From: Acetispira formosa (nom. nud.)
GTDB lineage: Bacteria; Desulfobacterota; Desulfarculia; Adiutricales; Adiutricaceae
Reading direction: 5' to 3'
NCBI GenBank assembly: GCA_023525915.1
Contig: CP026657.1
Location: forward strand, 4,116,001 to 4,180,000
DNA length: 64,000 nt
Below are positions 8,608 to 18,100 of the stretch, piece by piece. Below the pieces are notes generated by a model. It had not been told where the DNA came from, did no database searches, and was given only the letters and a program-made list of their open reading frames with translations. Made by a program: the position numbers and the translations under genes. The first letter of the stretch is position 1. Every line of letters starts with the position of its first letter.

Positions 8608-9444
8608 TTAAAAACTCCCGTAAATTTTTGAAATTGTTCTAGTGCTGGTCAGGCCGTTGACCACGGCCGCATTCGCCCGCCTCAAGGCTCCCAGAGTGGC
8701 CACCCACAATCCCGGCTCCAAAGCTGAAAAAGTAACTTTCACCTCTTCCATGCTGACTTCCAGTCGGGCGGCATCGGCGGCGGCAGAGGAAGCCGACAGT
8801 GAAGCGGAATCGGCTGAGGCTTTTGAAGATGAAGCTGAGGCGGCGGCATTGGAGGCCGATTGAGCGGCAGCGGAAGCTGATTTGCTTGCCGCACCAGCCG
8901 AAGCGGCACCCTGCCGGGCAGACTCTTCACTGGCGTTCTGACTGGCCAGTGCCTTGTCTGCCGCCTCTTCTGATCGGTCGGCGCTGGCGCTTGAGTCTAC
9001 GGCGGCCGCCTGGGCGTCATCGCGAATCTGGAGAAGGGTTTCATAGGTAACCTCATTTTCGTTCAGGCTCTCGGGAGCAACCACGGCCCGGTTGACCCGT
9101 TCGGCTATTTGCTGAATTTGTAATTCCAGATTGTCGTCAGAACCCTCAAGCGTCTCGGCGTTGAACCGGCCGCCGTTGACCAGGTCCATAGGCTGGACAT
9201 AGGGAACCGTCCGCAGGATGGTCAGCTTTACCCCTGGCCTGATCGGCGCGGCGGTGGTGACGTAAACCGAAGCAGTCCCGGCTCCGATCACCTGGAAGCC
9301 GCTGTCCATTTCCGTCTGCCGCTCGTTCTCCCACAGGTAGAGATGGATGTGGGCCGGATTGGCCACCGGGAACGGCACCGGAAAACGGCTGGCCGCTCCG
9401 TCGCCCAGGTACTGCACTTTGTTGTATGGACTTTCTACTGTCAT
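8608..9444 (-). CDS. Tail fibre with T7 gp17-like N-terminal domain and Ala/Ser coiled coil
   Basis: A 278-aa protein. Residues 1-120 (YNKVQYLGDGAASRFPVPFPV...LTILRTVPYVQPMDLVNGGRFNAE, split by variable loops) match the T7 tail-fibre N-terminal domain that docks the fibre to the tail. Residues 150-225 are a low-complexity Ala/Ser/Glu coiled coil, probably a trimeric shaft. The short C-terminal part may hand over to the next protein, so this would be an adaptor fibre. Its start is preceded by AAGGAAGG. The hicBA operator lies about 15-30 bp upstream, on the opposite-strand side. Confidence 0.8.
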   Translation of the reverse strand: MTVESPYNKVQYLGDGAASRFPVPFPVANPAHIHLYLWENERQTEMDSGFQVIGAGTASVYVTTAAPIRPGVKLTILRTVPYVQPMDLVNGGRFNAETLEGSDDNLELQIQQIAERVNRAVVAPESLNENEVTYETLLQIRDDAQAAAVDSSASADRSEEAADKALASQNASEESARQGAASAGAASKSASAAAQSASNAAASASSSKASADSASLSASSAAADAARLEVSMEEVKVTFSALEPGLWVATLGALRRANAAVVNGLTSTRTISKIYGSF

Positions 9445-9459
9445 AAACCTTCCTTAACC

Positions 9460-9496
9460 TTGGCAACTTGCCAATCAGACTGGCTTGAAGTATCAT
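9460..9496 (+). promoter_or_regulatory. hicBA promoter with embedded palindromic operator
   Basis: The -35 TTGCCA (9468-9473) and -10 TATCAT (9491-9496) are 17 bp apart. The -35 lies inside a perfect palindrome, TTGGCAA-C-TTGCCAA (9460-9474). A DNA-binding HicB would be expected to autorepress by covering it. The same site lies just upstream of the divergent tail-fibre gene. Confidence 0.65.
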
Positions 9497-9514
9497 TAAA
9501 TGAGAGGTGAATTT

Positions 9515-9784
9515 ATGAGCGACAATGCCAAGATCACGACCAGCGCTTCCGCTTCTTCGGCTTTCAATGCCTTGATCAGTCAACTTGTTAATTTGAATAT
9601 TGACTTCGACCAGGAAGAAGACGGCCGGGTCATTGCGGAGATAGAATCATTACCCGGCTGTATGGTCTACGGAGCAACCCGTGATGAGGCTCTGCGCCGG
9701 GTTCAGGCTCTGGCCCTGCGCGTCATTGCGGACAAGATTGAACATGGGGAGATGGATATCCATGAGCCAGTGGCCGGCCATTAA
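9515..9784 (+). CDS. hicB: HicB antitoxin
   Basis: An 89-aa protein with the HicB partial RNase-H-like fold: FDQEEDGRVIAEIESLPGCMVYGATRDEALRRVQALALRVIADKIE. This is the classic 'I...LPGC...G.T.EEA' pattern. It should neutralise HicA by direct binding and repress its own promoter. The start at 9515 is set by GAGAGGTGA four bases upstream. It overlaps hicA by 23 bp. The order is antitoxin first, the reverse of the commoner hicA-hicB order. In a lysogen the pair can stabilise the prophage or act against other phages. Confidence 0.85.
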   Translation: MSDNAKITTSASASSAFNALISQLVNLNIDFDQEEDGRVIAEIESLPGCMVYGATRDEALRRVQALALRVIADKIEHGEMDIHEPVAGH

Positions 9785-9977
9785 GGCCCGGCGGCTTCTG
9801 GCCGCTTTGAAAAGAATTGGCTGGTCTGAGAAACGTGCCCAGGAAGGTTCCCACCTGACACTGTGTCGCGAAGGTTGGCCCGATTTCACCTTCTCTTTCC
9901 ATGACAGTGAAGAGGTCGGCCCTCGGATGCTGGCCCGTGTGGCCAAAAAGACTGGGCTTGAGCCGTCTGATCTTTGA
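9762..9977 (+). CDS. hicA: HicA toxin (mRNA interferase)
   Basis: A 71-aa protein of the double-stranded-RNA-binding-like HicA family: IKARRLLAALKRIGWSEKRAQEGSHLTL carries the G-S-H catalytic motif, followed by FTFSFHDSEEVGPRMLARVAKKTGL. The family cleaves translated mRNA and causes growth arrest. The start at 9762 gives the usual family length; an upstream in-frame extension has no support. It is translationally coupled to hicB. A terminator follows at 10027-10057. Confidence 0.85.
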   Translation: MSQWPAIKARRLLAALKRIGWSEKRAQEGSHLTLCREGWPDFTFSFHDSEEVGPRMLARVAKKTGLEPSDL

Positions 9978-10026
9978 TGTCGTGATCTCTTCATTTTTAT
10001 CACCTATACTGTTTGATCTTTTCCAG

Positions 10027-10057
10027 GGCGGCTTCAATAGAGGCCGCCTCTGTTTTT
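10027..10057 (+). terminator. Terminator after hicBA
   Basis: The stem GGCGGC with GCCGCC (10027-10032 and 10043-10048, 10-nt loop) is followed by a T-rich run. Confidence 0.75.
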
Positions 10058-10093
10058 GCTCAAAATCTCATGTGTCATTGAGTACCTCCTTTC

Positions 10094-10122
10094 TTGTTTC
10101 ATAGGCAAAAACGTGATACGAT
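10094..10122 (+). promoter_or_regulatory. Extended -10 promoter of the membrane-protein gene
   Basis: TTGTTT, 17 bp, TACGAT, with the TG of an extended -10 one base before it. The leader then has the form TTAAAAATTATGGGGTGT before the start. The same arrangement precedes the exported-protein gene at 11644. Confidence 0.55.
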
Positions 10123-10146
10123 TGGTTAAAAATTATGGGGTGTACT

Positions 10147-10647
10147 ATGAATGCTGTAGACTATGTTTCTGCCATATTGGCAGCTTACATATTTTGTGGT
10201 GTTGTCCGTTACCTTCTGGACTCGGCGGAACCTGCCATAAGATCTTCACAAGCTGTTCGTGAACGTAAAGTATTGCGATGTATATTGCTTTGGCCTATGT
10301 CCAATGTTCAAAGTGATTTTGTGCCGCTAGCCGTAAGGGACCGCATTTTTTTATCCATGTCTAGGTATGGGGCCGCAAGGTTTTTTATTATTGTTTTTTT
10401 GGCGGCCTTACCAATGCTCACCCCCTTTTTCTTTATTTTTTTATATTTAAGATATATCGATATTAATGGATGGTTATTTTGGGCATTGCCCGTTGGGTTT
10501 ATGATTTTAAGTGCTCTGCCTTTGATAAATATCGTGACAATGTTTGTATTCTTCTTGACCGGCTTTCTGGTAAATATTCTTTGGTTATTCTGGGCACCAG
10601 TGGTTAAACTTTTTTTGCCCAACATTAAAAATGAAAATGGACTTTAA
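10147..10647 (+). CDS. Phage-borne membrane protein of unknown function
   Basis: A 166-aa protein with about four membrane segments: residues 5-22, then three strongly hydrophobic stretches (FFIIVFLAALPMLTPFFFIF, WLFWALPVGFMILSALPL, IVTMFVFFLTGFLVNILWLF). A basic loop of about 50 residues follows the first. The base composition is clearly more AT-rich than the surrounding structural genes, as expected of a recently acquired moron. The start at 10147 is preferred to 10135 because GGGG lies six bases upstream. It has its own promoter and terminator, so it is probably expressed in the lysogen. Superinfection exclusion is a reasonable guess, not shown. Confidence 0.75.
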   Translation: MNAVDYVSAILAAYIFCGVVRYLLDSAEPAIRSSQAVRERKVLRCILLWPMSNVQSDFVPLAVRDRIFLSMSRYGAARFFIIVFLAALPMLTPFFFIFLYLRYIDINGWLFWALPVGFMILSALPLINIVTMFVFFLTGFLVNILWLFWAPVVKLFLPNIKNENGL

Positions 10648-10691
10648 GGTCACCTGTCATATTTTCTGTCCAGTCATCATTTTTATTAATT

Positions 10692-10740
10692 AAAGGGCGT
10701 TAAACATCCATAAGCGATGTTTATGCTCTTTTATTTTTGT
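10692..10740 (+). terminator. Terminator after the membrane-protein gene
   Basis: An inner stem AAACATC/GATGTTT with a 7-nt loop, and an outer stem AAAGGGC/GCTCTTT, are followed by a T-rich run. It lies 45 bp after the stop codon. Confidence 0.75.
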
Positions 10741-10796
10741 TTACCTCCTTTCACCATCGTTTAGCACCTATCAGCTAAGAATATGATTGTTTAACA

Positions 10797-10824
10797 TTGA
10801 CAGTGCCATTTTAGTGTGTAATAC
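10797..10824 (+). promoter_or_regulatory. Promoter of the rha leader
   Basis: TTGACA (10797-10802), 16 bp, TAATAC (10819-10824). The predicted transcription start near 10831 falls just before the first arm of the structured leader. Confidence 0.7.
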
Positions 10825-10834
10825 TGCTGTTTAC

Positions 10835-10971
10835 GGTGCTGAAAACACCAGAAGGCGGTCGCACAACCGCTACTGTGCTTTTTTTGTGTCCAAAATTTAT
10901 ATTGCCGGGTGTGGACGGATAAAATACCTTCGGGAAAGAAGTCCGCAGCTCCTTCTGCTGTTTTCAGCACC
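10835..10971 (+). ncRNA. Structured 5' leader RNA upstream of rha
   Basis: A perfect 13-bp long-range helix (10835-10847 with 10959-10971) encloses three smaller ones. These are GCGGT/ACCGC around a 6-nt loop, a competing GCACA/TGTGC pairing, and TGTGGAC/GTCCGCA, whose interior holds a CC-UUCG-GG tetraloop. It lies between a good promoter and the rha start and contains no ORF with a ribosome site. It could be a cis-acting leader or a stable small RNA. Confidence 0.55.
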
Positions 10972-11006
10972 CGGCATTTCTCTAATGAAAAGAAAGAAGG
11001 TTTTCT

Positions 11007-11555
11007 ATGTCCAATCCAAACACTCCAGTTATCACTCTGTCTGACAATCAACTCCGTACTCTTTCCACTGATGTCGCCGCTTATTTTGGTAAGCAGCACA
11101 AAGATGTCTTGCGTCAAATTCGCCAAATCATGGCTAACTGCACGGAATTGTTCAACGAGCGCAATTTTGCGCTGGTTGAAATCAAAGATGCCAAGGGCGA
11201 AATGCGGCCGTCTTACTCCTTGACCAAAGACGCTTTCATGCTGGTGGTCATGGGTTTCACCGGCCATAAAGCCATGCAATGCAAGCTGGCCTACATTGAA
11301 GAATTCAACCGAATGAGATCCGAACTTTCTAAACCTGCCGCTCCCGCTCAACCTGAAACCCCTTTGAATGATCATTCCCCTGATACCAGCCTTTCTTGCT
11401 CTACCGAGTCTCACCTGGAAGAGTGTGATAAATTGCTCATTGACTGCCGTCACTCTATTGGTGATTTGAGCAATGTTCGGATTGAAATTTCTCTATACTC
11501 TGAGCCAGGCTCAAGAGTTGAGAAAATAAAACAGCTTCTCCGTTCTGCGGCTTGA
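11007..11555 (+). CDS. rha: Rha-family phage regulatory protein
   Basis: A 182-aa protein whose first 110 residues match the Rha domain: LRTLSTDVAAYFGKQHKDVLRQIRQI, then YSLTKDAFMLVVMGFTGHKAMQCKLAYIEEFNRM. The C-terminal third is a variable linker plus a helix, without a KilA-C or antirepressor domain that I can recognise. Rha proteins are reported in lambdoid phages such as P22/phi-80 as lysis/lysogeny modulators. ATG 11007 has AAGG six bases upstream. It stands alone, with the structured leader before it and a terminator after it. Confidence 0.85.
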   Translation: MSNPNTPVITLSDNQLRTLSTDVAAYFGKQHKDVLRQIRQIMANCTELFNERNFALVEIKDAKGEMRPSYSLTKDAFMLVVMGFTGHKAMQCKLAYIEEFNRMRSELSKPAAPAQPETPLNDHSPDTSLSCSTESHLEECDKLLIDCRHSIGDLSNVRIEISLYSEPGSRVEKIKQLLRSAA

Positions 11556-11565
11556 TCTGGCCTTG

Positions 11566-11594
11566 GGGGCGGCTTCGGCCGCCCCTCTTGTTTT
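11566..11594 (+). terminator. Terminator after rha
   Basis: An 8-bp GC stem closed by a TTCG tetraloop (11566-11573 and 11578-11585), followed by TCTTGTTTT. The T run overlaps the -35 box of the next promoter. Confidence 0.85.
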
Positions 11595-11617
11595 GGTGCC
11601 TGTTTTCATGCTATGCT
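11588..11617 (+). promoter_or_regulatory. Extended -10 promoter of the exported-protein gene
   Basis: TTGTTT, 18 bp, TATGCT with an extended TGC before it; then TTTAAAACTTTGTGGGGTGT and the start. It closely parallels the promoter at 10094-10122. Confidence 0.55.
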
Positions 11618-11643
11618 CACTTTAAAACTTTGTGGGGTGTGGT

Positions 11644-12168
11644 GTGAAAACTTTATTGCTGGCTATAGTTTTTGTGTTTTACTGTTCTCCTGCTTGGGCG
11701 GATGATGACTATGTCTTTCGCAAGGTTAAGTGGGGGATGAGTATGCAAGAAGTAGAAAACACTGAAAAAAATCAGCCAGATGCATTATTGCTACAGAGAT
11801 CTCTTGCGCCTCTACTTGGCCCAAATGCGACTGGTCTTGACTATATTGCAGATGGATTTGGAGAAAGGGGACAAGTTGGGTATATTTTTAACCATAAAAT
11901 TAATGGATTATCGCAAGTTACGATAGCATACCCTCCTTCCAGTTTTGGACAAAACACAGCCGATGACTCCTTGGCTGAACTTGAAAAAATTATTACTGCA
12001 AAATACGGCCCCTCGTTGCCACCCAAAAAATTAAATATAAAGGGTTCTAGAAGTGAAACTTTTTGGAGAACTGATCATGGTGTTATCGCTCTACAAGTTT
12101 TTACACCTGAGCATGAAGGTATTTTTTCAGAACAAGTAGTCGTAAACTTTTTATACGTCACACAATAA
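11644..12168 (+). CDS. Phage-borne exported protein of unknown function
   Basis: A 174-aa protein with a clear signal peptide (KTLLLAIVFVFYCSPAWA, cut before DDDY), so it is periplasmic or secreted. The mature part has YVFRKVKWGMSMQEVENTEK, a pattern I associate with small exported proteins of bacteria that open with 'WG.s..ev'. The rest is mixed alpha/beta without known motifs. It is AT-rich relative to the late genes. GTG 11644, six bases after GGGG, gives a proper signal peptide; the GTG at 11632 would not. It ends 9 bp before the tail of the convergent giant ejection gene. It is probably a lysogenic-conversion gene. Confidence 0.7.
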   Translation: MKTLLLAIVFVFYCSPAWADDDYVFRKVKWGMSMQEVENTEKNQPDALLLQRSLAPLLGPNATGLDYIADGFGERGQVGYIFNHKINGLSQVTIAYPPSSFGQNTADDSLAELEKIITAKYGPSLPPKKLNIKGSRSETFWRTDHGVIALQVFTPEHEGIFSEQVVVNFLYVTQ

Positions 12169-12177
12169 AATCTTTTC

Positions 12178-15100
12178 TCACTTTGGACTCTCCCGAACCA
12201 ACAGCCGATAAAAAGCCTCAAACCCTTCATTGTCGTCCCAGTCTTCAGCACCCTTCAGGGTGGTAGTAATCTGGCTGGTGGGTAGACCCGTCACCGGCCC
12301 GACACCGCGCAGTATGCGACTGACCCCTTTAATGGTCTCACCTTCCGCGATATCCACCACACCGCCCGGCGCTTTGAGCATTGATTCCATCGAGCCAAGA
12401 ATCGGCGCGGGCTGGAAACGATAACTGTTGCCCAGGAAATAACTGATCGCATCTTTGACCACCGGCATGCCGCCGACGGTGTAACTCGTCGCATTTTTGG
12501 CTATGTCGTTCCAATCCTCTTCATCATCTGGCCACCCTTCCTTAATAACGGCTTCCAGAAAGGCTGGGATCAGAGCCAGCAGCAGGGCGGTACGCCCGGC
12601 CTGATATGTCCCTTTCAGGTAGTTGCCTTTTTTGAAGTCGCCCTTGGTCTGATGGAATTGCTCCCAGATAATATTCTGGGTGGCATTGAAGAAGGTGGAA
12701 AACATAGTGATGAGCTTCCCGGCTTCGCCAAAACCCCATCCGCGCTGGGCATAGCTCAAATCTTTGCTGGCCCCGGTCGGCTGGGTCGTGCGGACAATAG
12801 CGTCCGCATAGCTCACCGCGTCAGCTTCGTTTTTACCCTCTTTGGTTGCTTTCAGGTATGCGCCAAGCCAGACCGGGTAAGTGGCTGCCAGGTCAAGCAC
12901 AGCTATGCCTTTGAACATATGCTCGGTCATCTTCTCGCCTAAACTCTCCTGCAGGGGACTGTGAGTGGTCAGTGCGTCCTTGATGTCGCGGTCATAAGAG
13001 CCCTTGATGCGGTTTTTCATCTGCACGGATTTGGAATCGATCATGGCTTTGACTTGCCGGATATGATCCGGCATTCCATAAAATTCTTTAATGCCCACCG
13101 CCGTCCAGGCTGCTCCCAGCTTTTGTGCACTCTGGGAAATGCCCGTCCCTTGGCAAATCATCACGCTTACTTTCAATCCCATAGCCGCGGCCGAAGTGTT
13201 GCCGCGAAATTTTCTTAATATCCTGGCCATACCGGAATCACCCACTTGTTCCGGCCGGGCTATCTCCTGAAGCCACCTTTTCATCTGCAACCAGTAATTC
13301 CCGCCAAGGGCGGAGCCGATAGCCTCCCGCACGTCTTCCCTTTTAATAATCCGCCAGACGTCGCTCACTGCCTCACGGTGGGTAAGATCGTGAATGTTTT
13401 CGGTCAGGCTTCGGGTCAAAACGTCAAAGCTGAGTTTGGGCACCAAATCTTTATAGGTGCGCCCTGAACGCTCAACAGTGGCGCTGGCCCTTGTGTTGGG
13501 GCTGGATGCGAAGAGGGTGGGCGAGTTAGTGGTAATGTCGGCGGTTTCCTTTATCTGGGCGGCCCGGCTGCTCATGCTGGAATCGAAGACGAGCGGGAAG
13601 TAGCCGCCGCGCATCAATCCGAAGCGAGTCAAAACCGGGGCTGCCTGTACTTTGGCCAGGGGAACACCTTTGGTGCGCAGGGTTAAGTCATTTAAAAGCG
13701 GGAACATTTCATTATCCATGAAGTCCCATAGCGACTGAATCAGGCTCCATTCTTCTTGCGTCAAAGTATCCAACAGCGCCTGATACTGCATATCGGTCAT
13801 CGGGGTGCCGTCGGGGCCTAATTTATAGTTTCGCAGGGCTCTCATATTCTGCTCATTGCCCACGCTGAGCCCGGCCACGAGAAGCTGTTCCCGGCTTAAA
13901 ACGAAATTCTGGGAAGAATCACCGGCCACTTCGATGGTTACTTTTTCAGACCTCATCTTTCTCAAGCGCTTCAAGCCGATGGTTGATTCAATTATTGGCT
14001 TCAGCTTGTTATCAATGATATCTTCGGTCAAAAGGGTGGCCCGGTCATAGGCTCTGTTTATCTGATCATAGATAAGTTTCTGTGCCGTGCCGCCATATTC
14101 ACCTCCGTCAAGGCGTCGGGCCATAGTCTCAACCTTGATTATGCCTGACATATAGCCACTGAGAGCATCCAGAATCCCACGCCCGAAAGACTTTCCGGCG
14201 GCGGCTTCATTTAACAGTTCCTGGTGATTTTTTGAGGAAGCCAGATCATTATGGGCCGCAATGCTTTTTATAAGATCACCGGCCGCTGTATCTTCCGACA
14301 TTAACCGGCCGTTAACTCTCACCTGTTGCTGGCGGCGGCCGAAAAATAAAAGGCTGGTCACTGCGTTTTTGAGTTCGGTAAACTGGTTGTAATCCAGGCT
14401 CCGCCATGTTTTGCGCTGTCCGGCCCGGCGGCCGGTTTCCCACACAGGCAGATTGCCGTCCAATACCCAATCAGGCACGGCCACCGATAGGCCGTCCGCT
14501 TCCAGGTTGTTGACGAAGCTTTTAAGGTCTGTCTCGGTCGAAACCGGCTTACCCAGTCCGAACATTGAAAGCATGTTTTTAATCTGCCCATGATATTCCG
14601 GCAGAATACCGCCGGGGCGTTTTATATCGGCTGTCTTCTGTTTGATAATGCGCTGCCACTGAGCAACGGTTTTATCCATTTCCCGCTGACGCTCAGCCGC
14701 TGATTTGATTTGCACCGCCAGTTCCAGGCGTTTCTCCAAAGCTTCGGCGCGGGCTTCATTGCGGCCGGCATAATAACCTTCCACCCCGCCGCGCTTATAG
14801 CCCTTGGCCTTGCCGTCGTCTAAACCTTTCCCATATCCGGCCCGCTCCCCGCTACGGGCGGCCCGCACCTGAGCTTTAAGGCTGGCTTTCAGATCTGCCA
14901 TATTCTGGGCCGCGATTTCATCAATGGGCTTGATTCCGGTTTTGCGGTCAATAAATTTTTTGATATCCCGCCAGCTCCGGTTCTGGTATTTACTGCCGGG
15001 GTCACCCATAAATCTGGCCCACAGGTTGCGCTCCATTTCCCATGCATCCAGTTCAGCGTCAGTAATAATGGAATCGGAATCAAAGTATCGCTCAAACAAC

Positions 15101-18100
15101 GCTTCCTGCTCGAAAATATAAGCGTCAGTCAATTCTTTGATGGAGGGGGTGCTGATGATCGACTGATAAAAATCATCAGCGGATTCAAAACCATATTCCT
15201 CCGCCATTTCATCAATGCCAAGTTTACTGTCTTTCTTCACAATGCCAGGCCGACGTCTGTTGATTTCACCGGCGACAATACCGGCGGCGGCCAGGCTCTG
15301 AGGGTTAATCCCACCCCGCTGGACAATTTCAACCAACCGCTTCTGGCGCGGGTCAGCTTTGGCAGCTTCCAGACCTTCGCGTTTCCACTGGTGCCTCATG
15401 CGCTCATGCTCACTATTGCGGAAGCTGATGATTTCCTCTTTGGCCGCCTCACGGCCTTTGGTTACAGCCGCTTCGTATTCGGCCATAGCCCGCGGGTCCA
15501 TATCATACATGTCGGCAGTGTCGAAAGTGGGCTCATTTCGCCAGCTTTCCACCGCCAATTCCGCTTCAGTCGCCAACTGCCGATCAAAGACCCGGCGCAC
15601 GTCATCGGAAAGAGGCTCACCTAAGTTTCGGAGGCTTTCGTATATTTTCAACAGCCAGTTTTTCATTTGGCTAAAAATGTTCTTCAAAGCCTTAACCGGG
15701 GCTTTCCCTTCCATGAAATACTGCTCAAAAGCCCTGGCCACCTTCTCATGAGCCTCCACGGTCCATTCACCGTCTTTAATTCCGGCCCAGTTTTCCAGGG
15801 TTTCCATGTCAGCTTTCAATTGGTTGTGGGCCTCCATGTCAGCGATCTGGTCAAGCGGCAGAGATAAAATATCCTGTGCCATTTTTATGAAGGTGTGCTG
15901 AAATTCATGAATGGCCGTGGAAGCATCGGCCGCTTCAGTGAATACAATGCGAAGTGAGCCGTCAGCCAGAAAGTCCAGGCGGCCTCTGGATCCTTGATCG
16001 GATTCGGATTGATAAAGGGATGACAGATCATCCGGCAGACGGGTGCCGCGCCGCTTGACTTTTTCCAGCAGATCAATTATTTTAAAATTGTATTGGGAAT
16101 CCATAGCGGAGCTACTTGAAGTCGTATCCAAAACGGCTTCCGAACTCCAGGTCGCTGGATTTCCATCATTCTGAAGGGATTCCATAGCGGGGCTCGAAGC
16201 TGATTCAGTTTCTCCACTCCATTTTGCTGGAATCCCTTCTGTTTTTTTTAGGGAATGCCCATAATAATTAAGCTCTCCATTTTCTCGACGTTTAACAGTA
16301 ATTTGGGCGGCAAATAAATCATTATCTATTTTTACGGGGGCATATAGGAAAAGTATACCTGATGATTGTCTGCCTGACCTAATATCAGGGTCTTTCCTAA
16401 CCCATTGACCAGAAGACAGCATTTCTAACAGAACTTCAAACGCTTTCAAGTCGGCCTGGCTCGGCCGATGACGCAATGTCTCCCTGATTCCGGTATTGGT
16501 AATTCTTATAGACTCACCTAAATCAGCATTTTCTACAACTTGTTGCGAATATGCAGAGGCAATAAGTTTAGCCTGATCATAGGTTATATTATTGTCAATC
16601 AAGCCACCGTCGATAACCCTAACCGGGGCAAGGTCTTCCATGCCGGTTCTGAATTCAACCCTGGAATCGGTGGCCGGAATATGGGCCGCTTGCTGAAGAC
16701 TGTCGCGACTCCCTGAATTATCCAGCATCCCTCTCATAAAGGTGACGTTGTTGATCAGGCTGTCAGCCTTAACTCCAGTGATTCTGGCCAGGTTGCCGGC
16801 CATGCGTGACCAGACGGCCGCTTCCCGGCGGGCAAAGTTTTTATTGCGCCCGGCGGCGATCAGATTATTTTCCAACTCCATCCGCACTTTTTGTGAGACA
16901 TCAGCATCAGCCCGTTCCACAATGGCGGTCGGCGGGCCCATGTTTTCCAAATCCATCCGCATCTGTTCAGTCAACTGAAGTGGTTCAACCGTCAGGGAAT
17001 TGGCAACCTGTTCCCACAGCGGGTTGTTGATTACTTCGGGGAGGCCATTTAAATCCAGCAAAATATCAGTGCCATTATCGATAGCCTCGGATAATTGCTC
17101 AACCGAAACACCAAGCGGCGCCAGAAAACCTGATTCAATGTTTTCCCATTCCGGCGATCGGTTCTCAAGAGTGGATTGAAATAGGCTGTTGAGCGTTTCT
17201 GCGTTGACATAAGCCCTTTGCTCTCCGAAGCGTTCCAATACACCACGCATTACTTCCGGCTCGGCGGAGAGCTCCTGATCATTGCGAATGATATCGGTGG
17301 CTGATTTAATCTGACTTCTTAATTCAGCATTGGCCCGGCTAATCGTATCAATATGAAGTTTCCGCACGGCCGCTTCTTCACCATAATTGATAATTTCTTC
17401 TTGCTGATTGTCAGTTAGAGGGGTGGCGTTTTCACTTCCGGTAGTCAGCTTGGTGGTTGATATCTGCCTTTTTTCTGCCAAAGCTTGTGCACCTGGACCG
17501 ATAAGGCCGATGCCCGAACCACCCCAAACAGCCTGCCAAGCTCCGGCCAAGGCAGATTCGATCATTTCATCCCATTTTGGTACAGAGCTGTAATAGCCGC
17601 GTCCACCATAAGCACGATTATATAGAGTAGCCGACATCATGCGGCTGCCGACTTCCACCGGCCCTTCTTGTAATCCTTCGGTAATAATTTCCGGCACAGT
17701 ATGGGCGACTGAATTGACGGCCAGACGAGTTGCTATTCCTCTATAGCTTTTTTCAGCCAGGAGAGCGGTGATTTGGGCGGCGGTTTTTGGGGCTGCAGAG
17801 TGTGCTGCCGAACCAATAGCCCTCCTAACACCGGGGCCAGCCCCACGAATCATATAACCCGCGCCAAGCCGTTCGAGGATGAAAGAGGGGACGGCCGTAA
17901 AAAAGAATGCGCGGCGGGCCAATTCCTCATCTTTCATTTCATCCGGCTGGGCCAAATAAGCCTCCCAAGCGTTGGCGCCACCGGCCGAACCGGCCAAGGC
18001 CAATGATGAACCCTTTAACCACCCGCCAGTAGCTGTGAACACGGAACCCGGCCCAGCAATTGCCCCGGCGACTCCACCGCCCGCAGCTCCCAACAGAGCT

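Noticed and set aside
7630..9444. A diversity-generating retroelement as in phage BPP-1
   Set aside because: No reverse transcriptase gene or adenine-biased template/variable repeat pair was seen near the fibres.
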